Assembly: GCA_907163075.1 (NCBI GenBank)
Contig: CAJQTY010000002.1
Span: 124,001-188,000, forward strand
Length of the DNA: 64,000 bases
Direction: 5' to 3'
DNA from: an uncultured Rhodocyclaceae bacterium
GTDB taxonomy: Bacteria; Pseudomonadota; Gammaproteobacteria; Burkholderiales; Rhodocyclaceae
Part shown: one piece after another, positions 53,026-63,291 of the stretch
Numbering within the stretch: the stretch's first letter is position 1
How the letters are laid out: each line of letters starts with the position of its first letter
Translations under genes and position numbers: made by a program
The notes under the pieces: generated by a model
What the model saw: the letters and a program-made list of their open reading frames with translations, nothing else
The model's database searches: none
What the model was told of the DNA's origin: nothing

Positions 53026-53811
53026 CTAAAACGATTGACGCTGGCGAACGGTCTCGAACAGGCAGACGGCGGCGGCGGCGGCCACGTTTAGCGATTCGGT
53101 CGCGCCCGGCATCGGAATGCGAACCCGCAATGGCGTTGATTCCGACACTTCCGGCCGGACGCCCTGCCCTTCGCTGCCAAACACCCAGGCTAGCGGCCCG
53201 CGCAGATCCATGGCATAGAGGCCGGTCGTCGCATCCAGTGTCGTAAGTATGGCCTGCCGGCGATAGCCGCCCAGGAAAGCGGGCAAATCGCAGCTTTCGT
53301 GAATATCCAGTTGAAAATGCGCCCCCATTCCGGCGCGCAGTGTTTTGGGCGACCAGGCCTGAGCACAATCGGCGGACAGAAGCACTTGCCGGAAACCGGC
53401 GGCGGCCGAACTGCGCAGGATCGAACCGAGGTTGCCGGGATCCTGGATGCCGTCGAGCAGAATGGCGTCAATTTCCTGGTTGACCCCGTGCGCACATCGG
53501 GGCTGGGCAATGACGGCCATGACACCGCTGGGTGTCTCGACGGCGGCCAATTCATCAAACAAGGCGTCAGCCAGGATAGTGAGCGTCATGCCGGCATCGC
53601 CGCTTTCCAGGTAGCGTTCGATTTCCTCGCGCCCGGCGCCGCTGTCGCTGACGACAATTTCTTCCGGCTTACCGAAACGCCGGACATAGCTCTCGATGAG
53701 GTGCATGCCGTCAAGCACGGCGTGCCCTGTCTTACGGCGTTCGCGGCCACTCTGGCAGAGTTTTTTCAGCGCCTTGAAGTGCGGGTTTTCACGCGAGGCG
53801 ATGTGTTTCAT
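53026..53811 (-). CDS. SpoU/TrmH family RNA methyltransferase
   Basis: A 261-residue SPOUT enzyme for 2'-O-methylation of rRNA or tRNA. The N-terminal substrate-binding domain ([20 protein letters not shown]) precedes the knotted fold with [20 protein letters not shown] (about residues 117-136), [14 protein letters not shown] (about 210) and [20 protein letters not shown] (about 232-251). The exact target is unknown. Its start overlaps the rnhB stop by ATGA, and it converges with smpB. Confidence 0.92.
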   Translation of the reverse strand: MKHIASRENPHFKALKKLCQSGRERRKTGHAVLDGMHLIESYVRRFGKPEEIVVSDSGAGREEIERYLESGDAGMTLTILADALFDELAAVETPSGVMAVIAQPRCAHGVNQEIDAILLDGIQDPGNLGSILRSSAAAGFRQVLLSADCAQAWSPKTLRAGMGAHFQLDIHESCDLPAFLGGYRRQAILTTLDATTGLYAMDLRGPLAWVFGSEGQGVRPEVSESTPLRVRIPMPGATESLNVAAAAAVCLFETVRQRQSF

Positions 53812-54395
53812 CGGAGCAGTAACCTAGCCACTGGCGCGTAACTGCGCCGGTGCACCGGGCTCACGCCATGTTCCTGCAGTGCCTTGACGTGCAGCGCGGT
53901 GGGATAGCCCATGTGCCGATCAAACCCGTACATCGGGTAGACGGCATGCAGTTCCATCATGCCGGCGTCACGAACGGTCTTGGCCAGAATGGACGCCGCA
54001 GCAATCGAAGCCACCTTGCCGTCACCGCCGACAATGGCTTCTGCCGGGCAGCACAGTTTCGGGCAGCGGTTGCCGTCGATCAGGGCGCGAGTCGGTAACA
54101 GGCCAAGCGCGTCGACGGCACGCTGCATGGCCAGCATGCTGGCCTGCAGGATGTTGATCCGGTCGATTTCCTCGACACTGGCCTGGGCGACCGCCCACGC
54201 CAGCGCCTTTGCGCGGATCTCGATGACCAGTGCTGCGCGGCGTTTGGCGGAAAGTTTCTTGGAGTCGTTCAAACCGACGATGGGATTGGCCGGGTCAAGG
54301 ATTACCGCAGATGCCACCACCGGCCCGGCCAGCGGCCCCCGACCTGCCTCGTCAACGCCGCAGACCAGCCCTTCAGGAAACAATAGCAAAGACAT
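53808..54395 (-). CDS. rnhB: Ribonuclease HII
   Basis: A 195-residue RNase H that removes ribonucleotides from [23 protein letters not shown] (about residues 13-32) holds the first Asp-Glu pair, ALIDGNRCP (about 101) and [17 protein letters not shown] (about 124-140) the rest of the site. The ATG at 54395 is chosen for the family N-terminus and overlaps the lpxB end by 23 bp, consistent with the lpxA-lpxB-rnhB operon. Confidence 0.96.
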   Translation of the reverse strand: MSLLLFPEGLVCGVDEAGRGPLAGPVVASAVILDPANPIVGLNDSKKLSAKRRAALVIEIRAKALAWAVAQASVEEIDRINILQASMLAMQRAVDALGLLPTRALIDGNRCPKLCCPAEAIVGGDGKVASIAAASILAKTVRDAGMMELHAVYPMYGFDRHMGYPTALHVKALQEHGVSPVHRRSYAPVARLLLR

Positions 54396-55557
54396 TGTTG
54401 CGCACGGCTGCGGGCAGGCTATCGAGGACCGCAGCGGCCGCTTTCTCGGCAGTATTCTGCTTGAGCTGCACGTGAATTCCGTAGAAAACGTCAGCGATGC
54501 GGGCGCAGGTCGCCTTGTCGGAATAAAAGTTGAGCAGCGCCTGAGCAAGGTTTTCCGGCGTTGCATCGTTCTGGATGAACTCGGGCACGACAAATTCGCC
54601 GGCCAGGATATTGGGCAGACCGACGTAGGGCAAGTAGCCCATGCCTTTCATCATGCGGTAGGAAAATGGCGCCATCTTGTAAACAATGGCCATTGGCCGC
54701 TTGATCAGCGCGGCTTCGAGCGTCGCCGTCCCGCTCGCGACCAGCACGACGTCCGCGGCCATCATCGCTTCATGGGCGTGTCCGAACAGCATGCGGATCG
54801 GTAAATCGCTGGCATTGCAGCGATAGAGCGCCGTTTCGAACAGCAGCCGGGTTTCTCGCGTAGCCAGGGGGACGAGAAAAAGCGCATCGGGCAGCGTTTT
54901 ACTGATTTCATGCGCCGTCGCGATAAACGTGTCCGCCATGTACTGCAGTTCGGATTGCCGGCTACCCGGTAGCAGCGCAAAGACGGGCTGTTGCGCGTGC
55001 AGATCGAGAAGGTCGCGTGCCGCTTCGCGTTCGTCGTCGAGAGGCAAGATGTCGGCCAGCGGATGGCCGACATAGCTCACGGGTATTCCCTGTTTCTCGT
55101 AGAGCGCGGGCTCAAACGGAAACAAGGCCAGCACCCGCGACACCGCGGCGCCAATTTTGTGGATGCGCTTGCCACGCCAGGCCCAAATCGATGGACTGAC
55201 ATAGTGAATGCTCGGAACTCCGCGTTGTTTGAGCGATTTTTCCAGCGCCAGGTTGAAGTCCGGCGCATCGACACCGATGAAGACATCGGGAGGGTCCGCC
55301 AGCAGACGACGCGTCAGGTCATGGCGAATGGCCGAGATTTCACGATAATGCCTGAGTACCTCGACATAACCTCGCACGGCCAGTTTTTCCAACGGATGCC
55401 AGGCGTCAAATCCTTGCGCAAGCATTTTCGGCCCGCCGACGCCATAGAAGACGGCATTCGGCAATTTGGCCCTGAGGGCCTGTATCAGATGGCTGGCAAG
55501 CAAATCGCCCGAGGCCTCGCCGGCCACCATCGCGATGCGAACAACACCCGATGTCAT
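54373..55557 (-). CDS. lpxB: Lipid-A-disaccharide synthase
   Basis: A 394-residue GT-B glycosyltransferase that joins UDP-diacylglucosamine and lipid [21 protein letters not shown] (about residues 10-29), FYGVGGPKM (about 37) and [15 protein letters not shown] (about 190) are family marks; [17 protein letters not shown] (about 280) lies in the UDP site. It is coupled to lpxA by an ATGA overlap. Confidence 0.97.
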   Translation of the reverse strand: MTSGVVRIAMVAGEASGDLLASHLIQALRAKLPNAVFYGVGGPKMLAQGFDAWHPLEKLAVRGYVEVLRHYREISAIRHDLTRRLLADPPDVFIGVDAPDFNLALEKSLKQRGVPSIHYVSPSIWAWRGKRIHKIGAAVSRVLALFPFEPALYEKQGIPVSYVGHPLADILPLDDEREAARDLLDLHAQQPVFALLPGSRQSELQYMADTFIATAHEISKTLPDALFLVPLATRETRLLFETALYRCNASDLPIRMLFGHAHEAMMAADVVLVASGTATLEAALIKRPMAIVYKMAPFSYRMMKGMGYLPYVGLPNILAGEFVVPEFIQNDATPENLAQALLNFYSDKATCARIADVFYGIHVQLKQNTAEKAAAAVLDSLPAAVRNNVFAIVS

Positions 55558-56324
55558 CGGATGATGCCGCGCTTGGATACCGCGAGAAAATCGAGAATGG
55601 GCTGGATTTCGGGATGCGCCTTGACTTCTTCTTCAAGCTTGGTGCGCGCCTCTTCAAGCATCAAGCCGGACTTGTAGAGCGTCCGGTAAGCACGCTTGAG
55701 CGCCATCAAGGCGTCGGGCGAGAAGCCACGGCGCTTCAGGCCCTCAGCGTTGATGCCAAAGGGGCTGGCCGTATTGCCGGCCGCCATGACGTAGGGGGGA
55801 ATGTCTTGCAATACAACGGTTCCAACCGCCGTCATGGTGTGCGCACCGACGCGGCAGAATTGATGGACCCCGGTATAGCCCCCAAGGATGGCCCAATCGT
55901 CAATGTGTACGTGCCCGGCCAACTGGGCGTTGTTGGCAAAGGTTGTGCGGTTTCCGACCTGACAATCATGCGCTATGTGCACATAAGCCATGATCCAGTT
56001 GTCGTCACCCAGGCGGGTGACACCCACGTCCTGCGCGGTACCCAGATTGAACGTGCAGAATTCACGGATCGTGTTGCGGTCGCCAATCTCGAGGCGCGTC
56101 GGCTCGCCGGAATACTTTTTATCCTGCGGCACCTCGCCGATCGAGCAGAACTGAAAGATACGGTTATCCTGACCAATCCGCGTATGCCCGGAAATGATGA
56201 CATGCGGCGCGATCGTTGTGTTGTCGCCGATCTCGACATGCTCGCCGATAATTGAATAGGCGCCAACAGAAACGTTGGCACCCAGTTTGGCTCCCGGATG
56301 AATGATTGCACTTGGATGGATCAT
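55554..56324 (-). CDS. lpxA: UDP-N-acetylglucosamine acyltransferase
   Basis: A 256-residue left-handed beta-helix enzyme for the first step of lipid A synthesis. Hexapeptide repeats fill residues about 1-185; the catalytic His lies in [20 protein letters not shown] (about 118-137). The C-terminal part is helical ([20 protein letters not shown]). The start at 56324 gives [15 protein letters not shown]; an upstream ATG lies inside fabZ. Confidence 0.97.
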   Translation of the reverse strand: MIHPSAIIHPGAKLGANVSVGAYSIIGEHVEIGDNTTIAPHVIISGHTRIGQDNRIFQFCSIGEVPQDKKYSGEPTRLEIGDRNTIREFCTFNLGTAQDVGVTRLGDDNWIMAYVHIAHDCQVGNRTTFANNAQLAGHVHIDDWAILGGYTGVHQFCRVGAHTMTAVGTVVLQDIPPYVMAAGNTASPFGINAEGLKRRGFSPDALMALKRAYRTLYKSGLMLEEARTKLEEEVKAHPEIQPILDFLAVSKRGIIR

Positions 56325-56343
56325 TTTTTCGCTCAAGCTGTTT

Positions 56344-56781
56344 TTAGACCACGTCGCGTTTGGCACACATTAGTTCGGCCTCGGCGACAACCTCGCCGTC
56401 AACCCGGGCTTCAACCTTGTATTTCCAGATACCACGCATCTGGCGCAGTATCTCGACATGCAAATGGAGCTGGTCGCCAGCGGTTACCGTCTTCTTGAAT
56501 CGTGCGTTGTCGATTCCGACAAAGTAAAAGAGTGAGTTTTCGTCAGGCTTGACACCCAGGGTCTTGAACGAGAGGATGCCCGCCGCCTGTGCCAGCGCCT
56601 CCATGATCAATACGCCAGGCATCACCGGATGATGCGGGAAATGCCCGGTGAAAAACGGTTCGTTGATCGTGACGTTCTTGTAGGCATGGATTGATTTCCC
56701 CGGCTCGAACTCAACCACCCGATCCACGAGCAGGAATGGATAGCGGTGCGGGAGATGTTCTAGTATTTCGTGAATATCCAT
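56344..56781 (-). CDS. fabZ: 3-hydroxyacyl-[acyl-carrier-protein] dehydratase FabZ
   Basis: A 145-residue hot-dog fold dehydratase that acts in the fatty acid cycle and supplies hydroxyacyl-ACP balance for lipid [21 protein letters not shown] (about residues 12-31) and the catalytic His in [20 protein letters not shown] (about 46-65) are present. The ATG at 56781 is preferred over a TTG three codons earlier. It lies 5 bp after lpxD. Confidence 0.97.
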   Translation of the reverse strand: MDIHEILEHLPHRYPFLLVDRVVEFEPGKSIHAYKNVTINEPFFTGHFPHHPVMPGVLIMEALAQAAGILSFKTLGVKPDENSLFYFVGIDNARFKKTVTAGDQLHLHVEILRQMRGIWKYKVEARVDGEVVAEAELMCAKRDVV

Positions 56782-56786
56782 TGAAT

Positions 56787-57818
56787 TCAAGATCTTTTCT
56801 CCAATTGTTCGAGTTTTTTATCAAGTTCGGAAACCCGCTCGGCAAGCTTCGCCAAACGTTTGATCTGTGCTGCGCTGTGCAACCACTCTTCGTGAGCTCC
56901 AAATGGAAAAACGCCGGTGTACTGTCCAGGCTTGCGCAAACTTTTCGTGATCATCGTACCGGCCGAAACATGCACATCGTCAGCAAGATCGATATGCCCG
57001 ACGATCATTCCGGCGCCACCCACCGTACAGCGGCGCCCGACTTTGGTACTGCCGGCAATGCCGACGCAGCCTGCCATGGCTGTGTGATCGCCGATAAGCA
57101 CGTTATGGGCAATCTGGATCTGGTTATCCAGCTTGACGCCGTTCCCGATCACCGTATCGTCCAGTGCGCCTCGATCGATCGACGTATTGGCGCCAATTTC
57201 AACGTCATCACCGATCACGACACGACCAATTTGCGGAATCTTGACCCAGCACTCGCCTTCCCTGGCAAAACCAAAACCGTCGCCGCCAATGACTGCTCCT
57301 GCCTGAATGATTGCCCGTCGGCCAATAACACAGTCGTGATAGACGACGACGTTCGGATAAAGCAGGCAATCGTCGCCGATGGAAACGCCGTCGCCGACAA
57401 CGCAACCCGGATAAATGCATACGTTCTCACCAATCCGGACACCGACACCAACGACAACGTGTTCGCCAATGCAGGCCGATGCGGGAATCTCCGAATGCAC
57501 AACCGCAGATGAGTGAACACCGCGCGGACGTGGCCGCGGTGGATTGAGCAGAGCGACCACGCGCGCGTAATAGGCGTAGGGGTTTGGATGAACGATTCGC
57601 GGAAGACTCGTATCCGCGGCAAACTGAGGCGGTACGATGACTGCGGCAGCCAGGGTGGCCTGCAACTGCTGCCGATACTTTGGACTGGCAAGGAAGGCGA
57701 TTTGCCGCGGCCCGGCGGAGGCCAGGCTACCAACCTGCGACACAAGGACTGAACCGTCACCCGCAAGCGAGCCGCCGAGGCGGGTGACGATTTCGACGAG
57801 CCGAAGACCTTCTTGCAC
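56787..57818 (-). CDS. lpxD: UDP-3-O-acylglucosamine N-acyltransferase
   Basis: A 343-residue beta-helix acyltransferase, third step of lipid A synthesis. The N-terminal uridine-binding domain (about residues 1-98) contains [13 protein letters not shown]; hexapeptide repeats run to about 300 with the catalytic His in [19 protein letters not shown] (about 236); a C-terminal coiled coil ends the chain ([19 protein letters not shown]). It follows skp by 7 bp. Confidence 0.97.
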   Translation of the reverse strand: MQEGLRLVEIVTRLGGSLAGDGSVLVSQVGSLASAGPRQIAFLASPKYRQQLQATLAAAVIVPPQFAADTSLPRIVHPNPYAYYARVVALLNPPRPRPRGVHSSAVVHSEIPASACIGEHVVVGVGVRIGENVCIYPGCVVGDGVSIGDDCLLYPNVVVYHDCVIGRRAIIQAGAVIGGDGFGFAREGECWVKIPQIGRVVIGDDVEIGANTSIDRGALDDTVIGNGVKLDNQIQIAHNVLIGDHTAMAGCVGIAGSTKVGRRCTVGGAGMIVGHIDLADDVHVSAGTMITKSLRKPGQYTGVFPFGAHEEWLHSAAQIKRLAKLAERVSELDKKLEQLEKRS

Positions 57819-57825
57819 GGGCAGG

Positions 57826-58344
57826 CTACTTACTTGCCGTTCCTTCAGACAATGCTTTGATGATTTTGTCCGTCACATCGAGTTTCGGGCTGACCCAGAC
57901 AACATCCTGAACGATCAGGTCGTATTTGTCGGTCTCGGCGAGTTGCTTGATCGCCTTGTTGGCTTTCTCGATAATCGCCGCATTTTCCTCGTTCTGACGA
58001 AGGTTCAGATCTTCGCGGAACTCGCGCTGCTTGCGCTGAAACTCCCGGGACTGCTCGTTCAGATCTTTTTCCTTGGCACGACGCTCGGACTCGGGCATCG
58101 TCACGGCATTCTTTTCGAGCGATTCCTGCAAAGACTGAACTTGCTTGGCCAGACGCTGCAAATCCTGATCACGCTTGGAAAATTCCGCCTCGATCTTCTT
58201 GGCAGCCTTAACGGCAGTCGGTGCATCACGAAAAATTCGCTGGGTATTGACATACCCAATCTTCAATGTGTCTGATGCCGACGCATAAGACACTGGCAGC
58301 GAAGCCATCAGCGCGACCAGCAACGTGGCAATTTTCGTGTTCAA
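57826..58344 (-). CDS. skp: OmpH/Skp family periplasmic chaperone
   Basis: A 172-residue secreted chaperone for outer membrane proteins. The signal peptide (MNTKIATLLVALMASLPVSYASA) is followed by a short beta part (IGYVNTQRIFRDAPTAVKAA) and long charged helices (REFQRKQREFREDLNLRQNE) that form the tentacles of the trimer. It lies 15 bp after bamA. Confidence 0.95.
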   Translation of the reverse strand: MNTKIATLLVALMASLPVSYASASDTLKIGYVNTQRIFRDAPTAVKAAKKIEAEFSKRDQDLQRLAKQVQSLQESLEKNAVTMPESERRAKEKDLNEQSREFQRKQREFREDLNLRQNEENAAIIEKANKAIKQLAETDKYDLIVQDVVWVSPKLDVTDKIIKALSEGTASK

Positions 58345-58359
58345 GCTATTTCTCCTGGG

Positions 58360-60726
58360 TTAAAAGGCCTGTCCCATCTGGAACTGGAAGCGCTGAATTT
58401 TATCATTAACTTGATCGTTAAGTGGCTGTGCCAGACTGAATTTGAGCGGACCAAAGGGTGATAACCAAGTGGCCGCAAGACCCACCGACATACGCATCGA
58501 ACCGCTGTCATAAACACCCGAACCCTTGGTCACGTCCGAGTAAACCTGACCCGCGTCAAAAAACGGACCGAAACGAACTGATTTATCAAGCCCAATACCT
58601 GGAATGGGCATCGACAATTCGGCATTGAATACGACACGGCTCGTGCCGCCGAGATGGACCGGGTCAGTAGAAGATGACGAGATTTCATAGGGGCCAAGAC
58701 TTGCCGTCTCGTAACCCCTGACAGAGCCTGAACCGCCAGCGTAAAAGTTCTTGTAGAAAGGCACTTCCTGACCCGACAGGCCCTTGGCGTAGCCGAGTTC
58801 GCCATTAAGCATAAGCACCATGCTTCGGGTTACAGGAAAAAATCGCTGATGCTGATAGGTCGCTTTATAGTATTTGAGATCTCCGCCTGGAATAGCGACT
58901 TCGAGAATGGCTTTTTGAAACGCCCCTCGTGTCGGGTAAATTGCGCTGTCCTTCGAGTCACTTACCCAGCCAACCGTCAACGGCAGAGTTATGTTGGTAC
59001 ACGACGTCGGAATTTCGCTGTCAGGAATGCCGGTAATATTGGAGGTACCCGAACCGCAGAAGGCATTGTTGAATTTTTTATACTGGCTTGGAGTCTCCGG
59101 GTATCCTACTGGCTCAATATCGACCTGAGTCTGATCAATCGCCAAACCGAAATTAATCGACTGTTTCTCTGAAATCGGAATACCAAAACGGATGCCACCG
59201 CCCGTAGATACCGTATTGTAATAATACCCAAGCGTCGTCGGATTGGATTTACGGTGATAAACGTCAAATCCCTGGCTGACACCATCGACCGTGAAATAGG
59301 GGTTGGTATAGCTGAGGCCGAGAGCACGGTTGATTTTGCCCGTATTGACCTGCACCGACACGAATTTTCCGCTACCGAAGATGTTCGATTGTGAAATCGA
59401 GCCGGAGAGAATTATCCCTTCCGCTTGCGAATAGCCTGCGCCCAACGAGAGATTCCCGGTAGACTTTTCCGTTACATTGACATTGACGTCGACCTGGTCG
59501 CTCGTGCCCGGCACCGGGGGCGTTTCGACATTGACCTCGCTAAAGTAGTCGGTCTTGTCGATCCTCTGTTTCGAGAGCTTCACCCGCTCATCGTCATACC
59601 ATGCGCCTTCCATCTGACGAATCTCTTGTCGAACCACTTCGTCCCGCGTTTTCGTATTTCCCGTTACGTTGATACGGCGAACGTAGGCACGTTTCCCCGG
59701 ATCAACGAAAACGGTGAAGGCGACCTGCCTTTTCTCTTTGTTAAGTTCGGGCGCCGCATTGACGTTGGCAAAGGCGTAGCCTTTAGCGGATAGTTTGTCG
59801 CTGATCGCTTTAGTGCTTTCGTTAAGATTCTCACGCGAAAACACGTCGCCGGGCTTCACCTTCATGGCCGTCCTGAACTCTTCTTCCGGAAGGATGAGTT
59901 CACCAGCCAGCTTGACCGAGGATACGACATAGCGATCACCCTCGGAAATGCTTATGGATATGTAGATATCCTTTTTGTCAGGGCTGATCGACACCTGGGT
60001 CGATTCAACGTTGAATTCCAGGTAACCACGATTGAGATAGTACGAGCGCAAGGTCTCAAGGTCGGCGGCAAGCTTCTGTTTTGAGTACTGATCATTTTTT
60101 GTGTACCAGCTGACCCAGTTGGGTGTCTGCAACTGGAAAAGAGCCTGCAAGTCCTTTTCCTTGAACGCCTGGGCGCCGACAATGTTGATCTGCTTGATTC
60201 TCGATGCATCACCCTCGTCAATGTTGAAATTGATCGATACGCGGTTGCGTTCAAGCGGCGTTACCGTAGTCGTGATCGACACTCCGTATTTTCCGCGCGT
60301 GAGATACTGACGCTTCAACTCCTGCTCGGCTCGCTCGAGCATACTGCGGTCAAAAGAGCGGGATACGGCAAATCCAGACTCCTTCAACCCCTTGATCAGT
60401 TGATCCTTATCGAACTCCTTGAGACCGACAAAGTCAATCTGTGCGATAGCCGGGCGCTCCTCAAGCGCCACGATGACCACGCCACCATCGATCTCAATGC
60501 GCACATCCTTGAAAAAACCCGTGGCAAATAATGCCTTGATCGCCTGTGCGGCCTTATCGTCAGTCATGGTTTCACCGACCTTGACCGGGAGATAACTGAA
60601 CACGGTACCGGCTTCAGTACGCTGAATACCGTCGACCCGAATATCTTTCACGGTGAACGGTTCGAAAGCGGACGCGCCGGAAGCGAAAAGCGTGGCGATA
60701 ACACCCGCTAGAAGGTTTTTCTTCAT
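58360..60726 (-). CDS. bamA: Outer membrane protein assembly factor BamA
   Basis: A 788-residue outer membrane protein insertase. The signal peptide ends near ASGASA (about residue 20), five POTRA domains cover about 23-420, and the 16-strand barrel follows (LSLGAGYSQAEGIILSGSIS, about 426). The surface loop 6 motif VRGYETASLGPYEI (about 672) is conserved, and the C-terminal residue is Phe, the usual barrel end. It sits between rseP and skp as in most proteobacteria. Confidence 0.97.
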   Translation of the reverse strand: MKKNLLAGVIATLFASGASAFEPFTVKDIRVDGIQRTEAGTVFSYLPVKVGETMTDDKAAQAIKALFATGFFKDVRIEIDGGVVIVALEERPAIAQIDFVGLKEFDKDQLIKGLKESGFAVSRSFDRSMLERAEQELKRQYLTRGKYGVSITTTVTPLERNRVSINFNIDEGDASRIKQINIVGAQAFKEKDLQALFQLQTPNWVSWYTKNDQYSKQKLAADLETLRSYYLNRGYLEFNVESTQVSISPDKKDIYISISISEGDRYVVSSVKLAGELILPEEEFRTAMKVKPGDVFSRENLNESTKAISDKLSAKGYAFANVNAAPELNKEKRQVAFTVFVDPGKRAYVRRINVTGNTKTRDEVVRQEIRQMEGAWYDDERVKLSKQRIDKTDYFSEVNVETPPVPGTSDQVDVNVNVTEKSTGNLSLGAGYSQAEGIILSGSISQSNIFGSGKFVSVQVNTGKINRALGLSYTNPYFTVDGVSQGFDVYHRKSNPTTLGYYYNTVSTGGGIRFGIPISEKQSINFGLAIDQTQVDIEPVGYPETPSQYKKFNNAFCGSGTSNITGIPDSEIPTSCTNITLPLTVGWVSDSKDSAIYPTRGAFQKAILEVAIPGGDLKYYKATYQHQRFFPVTRSMVLMLNGELGYAKGLSGQEVPFYKNFYAGGSGSVRGYETASLGPYEISSSSTDPVHLGGTSRVVFNAELSMPIPGIGLDKSVRFGPFFDAGQVYSDVTKGSGVYDSGSMRMSVGLAATWLSPFGPLKFSLAQPLNDQVNDKIQRFQFQMGQAF

Positions 60727-60730
60727 AAGC

Positions 60731-62095
60731 TCAGCCGGAAATCAATCGATTGATATCATTGTAGAATGCAAACGCCATCAGCAGCAGCATCAGCGCCAGG
60801 CCAATCTGCTGGCCTATCTCCATGCTGCGCTCGGAAAGCGGACCACGTATTATTTCGAGCACATAGTACAGCAAATGTCCGCCATCCAGAATCGGAATGG
60901 GCAGCAAGTTCAGCACGGCCAGACTAATGCTGACCAGCGCCAGGAACTTGAGGTAGTAGTCGATCCCGAGTTTGGCGGACTGGCCGGCATAGTCGGCAAT
61001 CGTTACCGGGCCACTGATGTTGCGCCAAGACACTTCGCCGGTGACCATTTTACCCATCATCACCAGGCTGAATACCGATTTATCCCAGGTCTCGTCGAAC
61101 GCTTTCCCAAGCGCAGACAGCGGTCCATAGCTCACCGTTATCATCAGGTCGCCCCGCGCCAGGCCGGCGTCTCTGACGGCGACCCCGATGCGGCCGATTC
61201 CCCGACCACCCTCCTCGACAACGACTGGCGTTATCTTGAAGACGCGGCGTTCTCCACTGCGCAGGATCTCGAAATTCAGTGCTTGCCCAGGCGAATTGCG
61301 CACGATATGCACGACCTCCGACCATGCACTGGTCGGCTTTCCGTCGATCGCGAGAATTTCATCGCCTGCAGACAGGCCGGCTTCGGCAGCGGCACTCTGC
61401 GGACTGATGGTTCCGAGCACCGGCGGAATTTTTGGGCGGTAAAAGCGGATTCCAAGCTTTTCCAGGGCGTCGCCTTCCCAGCCATCCGCGCGAGATGAGG
61501 AAACATCGAGGCGGCGAATTGCGATTTCGCCTTTCTGATTGATCAGCTCAAACTCGATCGCATCCTCATCTACAGCCTTGCGCAGCAATGACCAGCGCAT
61601 ATCCTGCCAGGTTTGAACCAATTCGCCGCCGACCTTTAGCACGCGTTCGCCGTTCTCGATTCCCGCCGCGGCGGCTGGACTGGAAATGGATGGCATGCCG
61701 AGAATAGGCTTGGGTTCCTCCATGCCGTGCCAGAACAGCCCCCAGTAAACGAGTACGGCCAACACCAGATTTGCTACCGGCCCGGCGGCAACGATCGCGA
61801 TACGTCGCCCTACGCTCTGCCGGTTGAAGCTGCGGTGCTGTTCTTCGGGAGCGACCGCACCCTCGCGTTCGTCGAGCATTTTGACGTAACCGCCGAGCGG
61901 AAATAATCCAATTGCCCATTCGGTACCGTCGTTTCCAATCCGCTTCGACCATACAGGCCGGCCAAAACCCACCGAAAAACGCAAAACCTTGACACCCGAC
62001 CAACGCGCCACGAGGTAGTGTCCGTATTCGTGTACGATGATCAGCACCCCGAGAACCAGCGCAAAAGCCGCCAGGTAGAACAGAAAATTGCTCAT
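60731..62095 (-). CDS. rseP: Site-2 protease RseP
   Basis: A 454-residue intramembrane zinc protease. The HExxH motif is in [16 protein letters not shown] (about residues 20-35), two PDZ domains lie at about 120-300, and the second active-site motif [17 protein letters not shown] (about 397-413) supplies the zinc-binding Asp. In E. coli it cuts anti-sigma factor RseA after DegS; no rseA is visible beside rpoE here, so its sigma-E role in this organism is open. It overlaps dxr by ATGA. Confidence 0.96.
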   Translation of the reverse strand: MSNFLFYLAAFALVLGVLIIVHEYGHYLVARWSGVKVLRFSVGFGRPVWSKRIGNDGTEWAIGLFPLGGYVKMLDEREGAVAPEEQHRSFNRQSVGRRIAIVAAGPVANLVLAVLVYWGLFWHGMEEPKPILGMPSISSPAAAAGIENGERVLKVGGELVQTWQDMRWSLLRKAVDEDAIEFELINQKGEIAIRRLDVSSSRADGWEGDALEKLGIRFYRPKIPPVLGTISPQSAAAEAGLSAGDEILAIDGKPTSAWSEVVHIVRNSPGQALNFEILRSGERRVFKITPVVVEEGGRGIGRIGVAVRDAGLARGDLMITVSYGPLSALGKAFDETWDKSVFSLVMMGKMVTGEVSWRNISGPVTIADYAGQSAKLGIDYYLKFLALVSISLAVLNLLPIPILDGGHLLYYVLEIIRGPLSERSMEIGQQIGLALMLLLMAFAFYNDINRLISG

Positions 62096-63276
62096 GAGCG
62101 ACCCAGTTCACCAACGGCCCGCTCGGCAATCAGGCGAGCTGCGCTGTCGGCGGCGAGCACGTCTGCAAGCGTCGCGAGTACCGATACCGGACACTGGTCC
62201 ATAACGGTTGCAATAATTCTTGGGATTTCGGTAAAGCCGATTTTCCCGTCAAGAAATGACTGAACGGCAACCTCGTTGGCCGCATTGAGCGACGCCGGTG
62301 CGCTGTCGCCCTCACGCAGGGCACGATATGCGAGGGCAAGACAGGGAAAACGCTCAAAGTCCGGGCGTTCAAAATGCAGGGAAGCGATTTCAAACAGATC
62401 AAGCGGCTCGACACCGGCTGTGATCCGCTCCGGATAAGCCAGTGCGTGAGCAATCGGCGTACGCATGTCCGGATTGCCCAGTTCGGCGATTACCGAACCG
62501 TCAACGTACTGCACCAGCGAGTGAATGACGCTCTGCGGATGAATGACGATCTCGATCCGCTCCGCCGGGACGTTGAATAGCCAATGAGCCTCGATCATTT
62601 CGAGCCCCTTGTTCATCATTGTCGCCGAATCGACCGAGATTTTCCTCCCCATAATCCAGTTGGGGTGCGCGCAGGCTTCTTCAGGGGTGACATTTTCGAG
62701 ATCGGTGATCAAGGTATTTCGGAACGGTCCACCGGAAGCGGTGAGCAACAAGCTGTGCACGCCACTTTTTAATAAATCACCTGAATAGTCTCTCGGAAGT
62801 GATTGAAATATAGCGTTATGTTCACTGTCGATTGGCAACAGAGTCGCCCCGCTTTCACGCACGGCGCGAATGAAGACTGGCCCCGCCATGACCAATGCTT
62901 CCTTATTCGCCAACAGGACCCGCTTGCCGGCCACCGCCGCGGCCAGCGTGGGAGGCAGACCGGCAGCACCGACAATTGCCGCCATCACCGAATCAACTTC
63001 GGGCAACTCGGCCATTTGCACCAAGGCTTCGGGTCCGAATTGCACGATGGTCGGACAGGAAGCAGCGCGCAGACGCTGACTCAACTCGGATGCCAATTGC
63101 GCATCGCGAATCACCGCAAAACGCGGCTGAAACTCAAGACACTGATCGAACAGACGGTCGATCTGACTATGCGCACAAAGAGCGATCACCCGATAACGTT
63201 GCGGATGTCGTCGAATCACATCCAGTGTATTGACACCAATTGAGCCTGTTGATCCAAGAATCGTGAGCTTTTGCAT
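62092..63276 (-). CDS. dxr: 1-deoxy-D-xylulose 5-phosphate reductoisomerase
   Basis: A 394-residue NADPH enzyme of the MEP isoprenoid pathway. The cofactor motif [15 protein letters not shown] is at residues about 6-20, [12 protein letters not shown] (about 120) and [10 protein letters not shown] (about 181) line the active site, and [20 protein letters not shown] (about 204-223) binds metal and substrate. The start at 63276 gives [12 protein letters not shown] at 63282 is possible. It follows cdsA by 15 bp. Confidence 0.96.
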   Translation of the reverse strand: MQKLTILGSTGSIGVNTLDVIRRHPQRYRVIALCAHSQIDRLFDQCLEFQPRFAVIRDAQLASELSQRLRAASCPTIVQFGPEALVQMAELPEVDSVMAAIVGAAGLPPTLAAAVAGKRVLLANKEALVMAGPVFIRAVRESGATLLPIDSEHNAIFQSLPRDYSGDLLKSGVHSLLLTASGGPFRNTLITDLENVTPEEACAHPNWIMGRKISVDSATMMNKGLEMIEAHWLFNVPAERIEIVIHPQSVIHSLVQYVDGSVIAELGNPDMRTPIAHALAYPERITAGVEPLDLFEIASLHFERPDFERFPCLALAYRALREGDSAPASLNAANEVAVQSFLDGKIGFTEIPRIIATVMDQCPVSVLATLADVLAADSAARLIAERAVGELGRS

Positions 63277-63291
63277 GGTCATCGCAAACAA